A stretch of 8,038 nucleotides of DNA from an uncultured Subdoligranulum sp. (GTDB lineage: Bacteria; Bacillota_A; Clostridia; Oscillospirales; Ruminococcaceae), in NCBI RefSeq assembly GCF_937890665.1, contig NZ_CALADU010000167.1, positions 1-8,038 of the forward strand, written 5' to 3'. The notes under the pieces were generated by a model. That model was not told where the DNA came from and did no database searches. It saw only the letters and a list, made by a program, of their open reading frames with translations. Both the position numbers and the translations under genes were made by a program. The first letter of the stretch is position 1. Every line of letters starts with the position of its first letter. Below are positions 1 through 6,300 of the stretch, piece by piece.

Positions 1-1799
1 TCCCCGTTGACCTGACCTTCGCAGGCGCTCTGTGCAGCAGACTGTGCGGCGGATGCCTGTGCATCGGCGTCCTGCTCACTGTTGGCGGTAATGCTGCCGC
101 TCTGGGAGGCCGACTTGCTGACGCTGAAATGCACCGTCCATGTTACAGAACCATCGCCGCCGTTCAGGTGGTAATTGTCATCTGCCGTATGTCCGCTGGT
201 CGTGACGGACTGCATCCCATCCGGTGTAATTGTCCAGCTGCCGCCGTCAATGTCGGCAGGGATGCCATCAAGGATCGGTGCAATTTCAATGCCTGCGCCA
301 TCCACTTTTTCCAATGTGTCCAGTTGGATTTTGTCGGTATTGACCGTATAGGAAAAATCCAAGGACTCGCTGCGCTCATAGCTGGCGCTCCACGGCTTAT
401 CCACCGATTCGCCACCGGTTTCAAAGCCGGGAATCTCGCTGTCGCCGCTAAGCACAACAGGGGTATAGTTCAGAACCACAAAGCGCTGCCATGCAGCATT
501 GCTGGGCGTATACAGCGTGCCCACATACACGGTCTTGCCGGTCGGTGCCGCATAGGCTTCCGGTGCATTGACGATCTCGGCAGCGATGCTGTCAGGATAC
601 TGTTCTGCCTGCCAAGACAGCAGTGCGAGGTAATTGTCTGTTGCGTTATCTGCTGCATCTAAGGCAAGACTCGCAACCGCAGGCGCACCGTTATTGAAGC
701 CTTTCGACCACAAAGTGGCCTGATCCGGCACCCAGCCTTTGTTGAAGTATTCAGCTTCGACCCACACCTGACCGGCGGGGGTATAATTGGCTACCGGTGG
801 GTATTTGTTCTTATAGGTGGCACCGGGTCCCCATGCCCACTTGCCGCGATCACCGCAGAGGGCAGGCTGACCGCCCAGATAGTTCATCCAACCAACCGAT
901 GTATTCACGCACTGGGTAACCTGCAATCCGGCGTAAGTTGCAATACCTTCATCCGCCGAACACATTGCAACCTGCGTTTCCTGTGCAAAGCGATCCTGCA
1001 AAATACCCGGCACCGGTGCGGAATCGTCCAGCGTAACATGGACGGTTTTCGTCAGTGTCTGCGTTGCATCCGTGTAAGTCATGGTGACACTGAAATCCTC
1101 ACTGGCTTTCACAAAGATACCCGCCACGCTTGCGGAAATTTCAGAGAATTCATAATGCAACTGGCTCTGGCGTTCTTCTTCGGTTGCGGGGGTCAAATCG
1201 CCGCTGGTAAAGCTATATCCCAGCAGCTCGACGTTATCGGGCAGCGTAATGTCCGCGCTGCTGCCGCTGGCGGGGTACATAACCTGCATACTGATAGGCA
1301 CGATGGCGTAGTCCTCGCCATCCATGTGCGGGAACGCAGCAGTCGTGCTGTCCGCATCCAGAAGTGCAGCATCAAGCGCCACCTGCTGGAAAGAATCATC
1401 ACTGACGCTGCTGTAATCTTCATTGCCCCAGCCCTCAATGCTGATTTTGGTTTCACCAACCAGTACCGGTAGGCCATAGGAATCCAGATAATATCCGGTC
1501 GGCTCCTGCGTCAAGCTGGGGTACATCTTATGCCAGATTTCGTACAGTTCGTCACTGCCGCCAGTGTCGCCCTCGGTTTCAGGTTCCTGTTGTGGAGCAT
1601 CCTCGTCCGGGGATTCATCGGCTGTTTCCGGGGTTGCGGTACTGTTGGCATCGCTTTCGGATTTTGCTTCCTGCGTTGCCGCCTGTTCCGGCGTTGCGCT
1701 GTCCTCCGCCAGTGCCCCATAGGGGAGCATACCGCAGCACATCATCGCCGCCATGCAAAGGGCTGTAACGCGCTGCCTCATTTTGAATTTGTGATTCAT
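1..1799 (-). CDS. Large secreted surface protein, N-terminal 599 residues, 3' end cut by window edge
   Basis: I translated this frame codon by codon; it stays open from ATG 1799-1797 to the left edge, so the gene is longer than 599 codons. Residues 1-31 are a signal peptide: basic KFKMRQR, a hydrophobic Cys/Met-rich core, and cleavage expected after ALA at residue 31. Residues 32-83 are an acidic Pro/Thr/Ser/Glu spacer. From about residue 290, VTQCVNTSVGWMNYLGGQ and PALCGDRGKWAWGPG (Cys315) lead a domain also containing LLSWQAEQYP (around 393-402). From about residue 450, DKIQLDTLEKVDG, GGSWTITPDGMQ and DDNYHLNGGDGSVTW recall large ICE-encoded surface proteins that carry SpaA/Cna-B pilin-like repeats and a sortase signal further on; those parts are not visible. 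Likely role, inferred: adhesion or cell contact. A thioester domain around Cys315 is possible but unproven. It is separated from the repressor gene by tandem terminators. Confidence 0.86.
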   Translation of the reverse strand, partial: MNHKFKMRQRVTALCMAAMMCCGMLPYGALAEDSATPEQAATQEAKSESDANSTATPETADESPDEDAPQQEPETEGDTGGSDELYEIWHKMYPSLTQEPTGYYLDSYGLPVLVGETKISIEGWGNEDYSSVSDDSFQQVALDAALLDADSTTAAFPHMDGEDYAIVPISMQVMYPASGSSADITLPDNVELLGYSFTSGDLTPATEEERQSQLHYEFSEISASVAGIFVKASEDFSVTMTYTDATQTLTKTVHVTLDDSAPVPGILQDRFAQETQVAMCSADEGIATYAGLQVTQCVNTSVGWMNYLGGQPALCGDRGKWAWGPGATYKNKYPPVANYTPAGQVWVEAEYFNKGWVPDQATLWSKGFNNGAPAVASLALDAADNATDNYLALLSWQAEQYPDSIAAEIVNAPEAYAAPTGKTVYVGTLYTPSNAAWQRFVVLNYTPVVLSGDSEIPGFETGGESVDKPWSASYERSESLDFSYTVNTDKIQLDTLEKVDGAGIEIAPILDGIPADIDGGSWTITPDGMQSVTTSGHTADDNYHLNGGDGSVTWTVHFSVSKSASQSGSITANSEQDADAQASAAQSAAQSACEGQVNG

Positions 1800-1842
1800 T
1801 GCACACAAGTCCTTTCTTTGTCAAAATTCATCTATATAAAAA

Positions 1843-1866
1843 CAGCGCCTGTGGGTACAGACGCTG
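1843..1866 (-). terminator. Second hairpin with U-tract, tandem terminator or leader attenuator
   Basis: On the minus strand, CAGCGTCTG pairs with CAGGCGCTG across the six-base loop TACCCA, followed by TTTTTATATAG. As minus-strand RNA all nine positions pair, one as a U-G wobble. As plus-strand RNA the same position is a C-A mismatch, so the structure is best formed by minus-strand transcripts. It could back up the first terminator or attenuate transcription into the surface-protein gene. Confidence 0.68.
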
Positions 1867-1882
1867 GAAAGCCAATAAAAAG

Positions 1883-1902
1883 TCCCGGCATTGCTGCCGG
1901 GA
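1883..1902 (-). terminator. Rho-independent terminator after the BlaI-like gene (first of a tandem pair)
   Basis: The sequence is a perfect 8-bp stem, TCCCGGCA pairing with TGCCGGGA, around GCAA on the minus strand, a GNRA tetraloop. It is followed by CTTTTTATT on the same strand. It starts 24 bases past the BlaI-like stop. The U-tract is on the minus side, which fixes the direction. Confidence 0.82.
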
Positions 1903-1925
1903 AAAGCTATTATACGAATTGTCAC

Positions 1926-2255
1926 TTAGTAGGAAAAGTAGCTGAGAAACTGCGGAAGTTCTGCTTCCGGCAGTGTTTCCATGATTCTCAGCGCCATATA
2001 CTCCGGGCGACTGATTGCAGGCAGGAACTGCCGCGCATAGACTTTGCCTACGCGGGCACCGCCGACATCACGGATCATCCCTTTTTCGCTTAGTTTCCTC
2101 ATCAGAGGGTAAATCGTTCGCGGATGCCACGAACCTTTGTATTGCTCGGTGATCTGGCCTAGAACCTGCTGCCCTGTAATGGGGTGCCCGGCGTTCCAGA
2201 TAATCTGCATAACTTTCATTTCGGACTCGTTCAGCCTTGTCTTTTTTCGTTCCAT
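1926..2255 (-). CDS. BlaI/MecI/CopY-family winged-helix transcriptional repressor
   Basis: This 109-residue protein matches the BlaI family fold. It opens with LNESEMKVMQIIWNAGHPITGQQVL, which corresponds to the first two helices, followed by a recognition helix around residues 43-57 (WHPRTIYPLMRKLSEKG) and a wing near residues 61-75 (IRDVGGARVGKVYA). Classical members bind a TACA/TGTA dyad as dimers and are released when a partner protease (BlaR1/MecR1) cleaves them, or by copper in CopY. No BlaR1-like protease, beta-lactamase or metal transporter is visible, and no CopY-type CxC metal motif is present. The C-terminal dimerisation part (about 76-109) is shorter than usual for the family, which I recall as about 120-130 residues. 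As the last gene of the probable operon it may autoregulate the unit or control the downstream surface-protein gene; both are inferences. The stop is TAA at 1928-1926. Confidence 0.87.
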   Translation of the reverse strand: MERKKTRLNESEMKVMQIIWNAGHPITGQQVLGQITEQYKGSWHPRTIYPLMRKLSEKGMIRDVGGARVGKVYARQFLPAISRPEYMALRIMETLPEAELPQFLSYFSY

Positions 2256-2262
2256 GTTTATG

Positions 2263-2269
2263 ACCTCAC
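2263..2269 (-). promoter_or_regulatory. Shine-Dalgarno of the BlaI-like gene, overlapping the upstream stop
   Basis: The minus strand reads GTGAGGT, with GAGG 8 to 9 bases before ATG 2255-2253. It contains the TGA stop of the CAP lipoprotein gene (2268-2266). This supports the start at 2255 and suggests coupled translation. Confidence 0.75.
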
Positions 2270-2985
2270 TGAAAAGTTACTGCCCAATAGGTATACTGTC
2301 CTGCTTCCGTGCTGCAAAACCAGCATCCGATTCCCATGCTGGAATAGTTGGGCGACACGATGCTGGCGTAGTGGTCGGGGCTGCTTTGCCATGCAGCACA
2401 AACGCTGCTTGCGGATGCAAACGGACCGGCTGCAATGATTTCACCGCAGACGGCACCGGAATGGTCAAACGAGCCACCAGATGCAAAACTATCACAACGG
2501 GAGTTTGCAATAGAACTTAAGCCACCATCTACGGTCAGCGCAGGCAGACCAGCCGCGGCGCGCATGGCGTTGATATTTTCCGCTACCGCCCAGTAAGCCG
2601 AATCGGAACTGTCAATGCTCCACCACTCGTCAGTCCCTGCTGCAAGGTCAAACGGAACTGCACCATAGCTCATGGATACTTGCTGCGATGCCTCCGCCTG
2701 CTGCACAGGTGCAGCGGTTGCGGCAGGAGCCTCAGTAGGAGCTGGGGTAGGTTTCGCAGTCGGGGCTGCGGTGGGGGTCGGTGTTGCGGTAGGCTCTGCC
2801 GTTGGTACCGGCGTCGGATCAGGCGTTGGCGCAGGAGTGGCAGTCGGCGTTGCTCCACTGCTGGTTTCCGGCGTGACCTCCACCAGCACAATGGTTTCGG
2901 GGGTCTCAAGGGTTGTCGGCTGCTGCGCGGCGCATCCGCATAGGGCAGCAACCATAAGGGTCAAAATCAACATAGAGTTTTTCAT
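2266..2985 (-). CDS. Secreted lipoprotein with Pro/Thr spacer and C-terminal CAP domain
   Basis: This is a 239-residue surface lipoprotein. Residues 1-17 form a lipoprotein signal peptide (MKN, then a hydrophobic run) ending in the lipobox LCGC, with Cys18 as the lipidated residue. Residues 44-92 are a Pro/Thr/Ala-rich spacer likely to cross the cell wall. From about residue 130 there is a CAP (SCP/PR1) domain: NINAMRAAAGLPAL, FDHSG with His175, GEIIAAG with Glu182, and AWQSSPDHYASIVSP with His205. These correspond to the His/Glu cavity residues of the family. The usual GEN motif reads GEI here, and five cysteines (164, 180, 196, 221, 224) could form disulfides. Bacterial CAP proteins have varied and mostly unknown roles, so no enzymatic activity is claimed. 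The gene lies between the CD1845-like and BlaI-like genes in a probable operon. TGA at 2268-2266 overlaps the next Shine-Dalgarno. Confidence 0.9.
   Translation of the reverse strand: MKNSMLILTLMVAALCGCAAQQPTTLETPETIVLVEVTPETSSGATPTATPAPTPDPTPVPTAEPTATPTPTAAPTAKPTPAPTEAPAATAAPVQQAEASQQVSMSYGAVPFDLAAGTDEWWSIDSSDSAYWAVAENINAMRAAAGLPALTVDGGLSSIANSRCDSFASGGSFDHSGAVCGEIIAAGPFASASSVCAAWQSSPDHYASIVSPNYSSMGIGCWFCSTEAGQYTYWAVTFQ
2710..2856 (-). repeat. Degenerate Pro/Thr-coding repeat (wall-spanning spacer)
   Basis: This stretch encodes runs such as TPTATPAPTPDPTPVP and PTATPTPTAAPTAKPTPAP. The DNA consists of imperfect short units of Thr-Pro, Ala-Pro and Val-Pro codons. Such tracts can change length by slippage or recombination without breaking the frame when whole codons are gained or lost. 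The same composition produces a spurious Gly/Val-rich open frame on the plus strand. Confidence 0.8.
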
Positions 2986-2991
2986 TCGATT

Positions 2992-2995
2992 CCTC
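2992..2995 (-). promoter_or_regulatory. Shine-Dalgarno of the CAP lipoprotein gene, overlapping the upstream stop
   Basis: The minus strand reads TGAGGAATCGAATG. GAGG lies 6 bases before ATG 2985-2983 and shares bases with the TGA stop of the membrane-protein gene. This favours ATG 2985 over the in-frame GTG at 2997 and suggests the two genes are translationally coupled. Confidence 0.75.
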
Positions 2996-3317
2996 ACAAT
3001 CTATAAAGGTAAGTGTACAGCGCGGACGCGGCGCAAATCAGGAGATTGCCCGCCCACATAAGCAACTGCGGCAGCGCAATCGGGCTGATCAGGAATGCAA
3101 CGGCGACAGAAGCTGCTGCTTCCCCATAGCAGCCATCCAGCAGCGCCAGCATAGCAGCAACACCGCCGAGGAGAGACAACAACCCGCCAAAGGCTCCCAC
3201 AACTCCGTACAGGAGATTGAGGAGAAAGCCCGCAGCAAAGAGCACCAGCACGACCGGCACCGCAAGGATTCTGAGAATCCAGAGTAAAGCGACATTTTTT
3301 CTAAGTTGAATCAGCAT
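2994..3317 (-). CDS. Small multi-pass membrane protein, CD1845 family-like
   Basis: This 107-residue protein is almost entirely hydrophobic. It has a short basic N-terminus (LIQLRKN) and then probable membrane segments at about 9-32, 36-60, 66-83 and 84-103. The element LISPIALPQL near residues 77-86 matches the SPFGLP-like motif I recall from the CD1845 family, small membrane proteins named after a Clostridioides difficile locus and found in conjugative elements. Their function is unknown to me. The start at 3317 is chosen for its strong Shine-Dalgarno; the longer version from 3341 would put this site inside the gene. The gene begins 57 bases after the helicase stop and ends with TGA at 2996-2994, which overlaps the Shine-Dalgarno of the next gene. 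It may act in the envelope alongside the lipoprotein, but this is only a positional inference. Confidence 0.78.
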   Translation of the reverse strand: MLIQLRKNVALLWILRILAVPVVLVLFAAGFLLNLLYGVVGAFGGLLSLLGGVAAMLALLDGCYGEAAASVAVAFLISPIALPQLLMWAGNLLICAASALYTYLYRL

Positions 3318-3322
3318 AATTT

Positions 3323-3330
3323 CCACCTCC
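3323..3330 (-). promoter_or_regulatory. Strong Shine-Dalgarno for the CD1845-like gene
   Basis: The minus strand reads GGAGGTGG, ending 5 bases before ATG 3317-3315, with the GGAGG core 8 bases away. This fixes the start at 3317 and argues against the upstream in-frame ATGs at 3341 and 3338, which lie before this site. Confidence 0.85.
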
Positions 3331-3374
3331 ACCCTCATCATACAGGAATGATTTTATTTTGCAAGGCTGTCGAT

Positions 3375-6300
3375 TTACCGTTCCAATTCATCATCCGATT
3401 GAATCAGTGCATCTTCCGGTTCTTCTTCCAATTCTTCCGCTTCGCCCTCAATGATGGGTGCATCATTGCCCACATTCAGCAGGGCATCCAGCTCGGCAAG
3501 GCGGGCACTTTTATCGCTCAGTTCCTGCTCCTGCAAGAACGGCTGCTTCAGTTCTTCCTCTGCATTGGTAAGCTGTTTTGTAAGCTGTTCCAGACTGCCA
3601 TGTAGTCGGTTCAGGTCCTGTGGCAGAGCAGAAACTACATTTTGGAAGCGAATCATGTTGCCGGCAGCATCATTACCCAGTTCTGTCGTGTGCGTTGCCT
3701 CGCCAACAAGGTGGGCATGGAATACCTTTTCCAGCGGTTTATATTCGACTGTGATTTCAAAGCCTGCATAGTGACCTACCGGCACAGGTTTCGTTGCCCG
3801 CACTGCTGCACCGACAAGCCCCAGCAGCGCCTTACCTGCATCCTCGCGCTTATCGTAGGTTTTCCCGTCCAACTCGATAGAAAAGATGAGCTTTTTATCG
3901 GCATCATAAGACTGGTGTTCTTTTGCTGTCTGAATATCCTGCTCAAATGCACGGATTCGATGCTCGGTTCCTTTGATTTGGCGCGGGAAAGCCACGGCTA
4001 TCGCATCTTCCAATCGGTAATGCTGGCTGGTGTAGGCAGCTTTCAGGGTCCGCAGCCGCGCCACTTGAATGTCCAAGTCCATCTTTTCCTTGATCATGGG
4101 GTTACCCGCTGCCAAAGCCTTGACTTCGGCATAGGTGAGCGCAGCTTCGTCCAGATCCTCGCAGCTGCGGGCTGGGGATTTTGACGTCATAATCTGCGAA
4201 ATAAACTTCTGTTTATTCTCGACAAGCTGCCAGCTGTACGAATCAAAAGTTGACTCTGTAACGTAAATAAATATGGAAACTTCCTTGTTCAGGTTGCCTT
4301 GGCGGACCATGCGTCCGTTGCGCTGGGCAATATCAGCAGGTCGCCATGGGCAGTCCAGATGGTGCAACGCAATAAGCCGGGTCTGTACGTTGGTACCAGC
4401 GCCCATCTTCTGGGTGCTGCCCATCAGGACGCGCACAGTGCCATTTCTGACTTTTCCAAATAGTTCAGCTTTTTTTGTTTCGGTATCCGCATCATGGATG
4501 AACTGCACTTCCTCTTTGGGGATGCCCTTGGCAACCAGCTTATCGCGCACATCGTTGTATACGTCAAAGCCGTCCTCCTTGGGGGTGCTGAGGTCGCAGA
4601 AAATCATCTGAGTGGAGCGCTGCTCCTTGGTCTTTTCCCAGATTTCATATACCTTATCCACACAGGCGTTGGCCTTGCTGCCGGGGTCATCCGGCAATAA
4701 AGGGTTCATGAGCCGCTGGTCCAGTGCAAGCTTTCTGCCGTCATTGGTGATGCGCAGCATATTATCTTCCGTGGGCTGCACTTTTCCGCTTCGGACCTTT
4801 TCGGCGCGGTCTGCCAAGCCTTTGACCATTCTTTTCTGGACTTCACTTGGCTGTAACACCACATTGGTGGGCTTGCCGCCCACCAGTTCCGGCACCGGCA
4901 AATGCAGCATATCGGCGGTCTGAATGTCCGCAGACATCTTAAAAAGGCTCATCAGTTCCGGCAGATTATAAAATCGCGCGAATCTGGTTTTTGTGCGGTA
5001 TCCTGTACCAGTTGGGTTAAGCTCAATCGCTGTAATGCTTTCCCCAAAGGTCGATGCCCACGAATCGAAGTTGAGCAAGCCCTCTTTTTCCAACAAGCCC
5101 CTTTGCAGATAGCGCATTATGACGTACATTTCCGTCATGGAGTTAGATATGGGTGTACCGGTCGCAAACACGATACCATGTCCGCCGGTCACTTCGTCCA
5201 GATACATGCACTTCATCAGCATATCACTGCTTTTCTGGCTTTCTGTCTGGGAAATGCCCGCAACATTGCGCATTTTGGTGGCAATCATGGCGTTTTTGAA
5301 ATAATGTGCCTCATCCACCATCAGGCTGTCAACGCCCAGATCCTCAAAGGTGACGACGTCATCCTTGCGCTGCTGGTCGTTGAGCTTGTCCAGCTTTTTC
5401 TTGAGCTGCTTCCGTGTCCTCTCCATCTGTTTGATGGTGAAATTCTCAGCACGAGAGCTTTTCAAAAGTGCGATTTGGTCAATGACGTCATCAATCTGCC
5501 TTTGCAGGTACATATGCTGGCGTTCTGCCGAAAGCGGGATTTTTTCGAACTGACTGTGCCCGATAACGATGATGTCATAGTTGCCGGTCGCAATGCGGGC
5601 GCAGAATTTCTTGCGGTTTTCCTTTTTGAAATCTGTTTTCTTTGCTACCAGAATTTCAGCGTTTGGATAGAGCAGGAGCGCTTCGGATGCCATCTGCTCG
5701 GTCAAATGGTTGGGAACCACGATCAGCGTTTTACTGCAAAGCCCCAGTCGTTTCTTCTCCATGGCACTGGCCACCATTTCATACGTCTTGCCCGCACCCA
5801 CTTCGTGCGCCAACAGGACATTGTTGCCGTACAGCACATGGGCAATGGCGTTCAACTGGTGCGGGCGAAGGGTGATTTCCGGGTTCATGCCCGGAAATTT
5901 CAGGTGACTGCCATCGTACTCGCGGGGACGCAGCGCGTTAAATTTTTCATTGTAGATGGCGACCAATCGCTGGCGGCGTTCCGGCTCCTTGAAAATCCAG
6001 TCTTGGAACTGCTCACAAATCTGGCGCTGCTTTTCCTGTGCAGCCTGCGTTGCCTCCTTATTCAGCACCCAAGAAACGCTTCCGTCCGCAGCTGTAACTT
6101 TATCCCGAATTTGCGTAGAGCGCAGGTTCAGGGCGTTCTCCGCAATCAGGTAGGCATTGGCGCGGTTCGTACCGTAGGTCACCGTTGCTTTGATATTGCC
6201 GTCACCAAATTTCTTGTTGGTAATGGCCCAGCTGCCGGTATACGCAGCGAATTCCACTTTGACCATCCGCCGCGTATAGTAAGGCGCATCCAGCAGTTCC

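Larger units (their letters stand above)
1800..1925. other. Intergenic region between the BlaI-like gene and the surface-protein gene
   Basis: This 126-base region is the longest non-coding stretch in the window. It holds two minus-strand hairpins with U-tracts and a Shine-Dalgarno-like AAAGGA at 1815-1810, ten bases before ATG 1799. No convincing sigma-70 promoter with both boxes was found. No clear TACA/TGTA dyad for a BlaI-type repressor was seen. Confidence 0.7.

Noticed and set aside
1909..1914. Minus-strand TATAAT as a -10 promoter box
   Set aside because: There is no good -35 box at the proper spacing (TTTTCC at 17 bases), and the transcript would begin directly at the first terminator hairpin.
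129..2093. Several plus- and minus-strand open frames of 60 to 190 codons in the left quarter
   Set aside because: They overlap the continuous minus-strand surface-protein frame or the BlaI-like gene in other frames, are Cys/His/Arg-rich as typical of shadows, and lack credible ribosome binding sites.
3014..3019. TGTACA palindrome as a BlaI-type operator
   Set aside because: It lies inside the coding end of the membrane-protein gene, is too short for the known dyad, and a hexamer palindrome is expected by chance in 8 kb.
2672..3061. Plus-strand open frame encoding a Gly/Val/Ala-rich protein
   Set aside because: It is the antisense reading of the Pro/Thr spacer codons of the CAP lipoprotein. 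The low-complexity composition follows directly from the opposite strand.
3342..3374. Possible terminator between the helicase and CD1845-like genes
   Set aside because: No stable hairpin followed by a T-run was found on the minus strand, consistent with read-through into the next gene.
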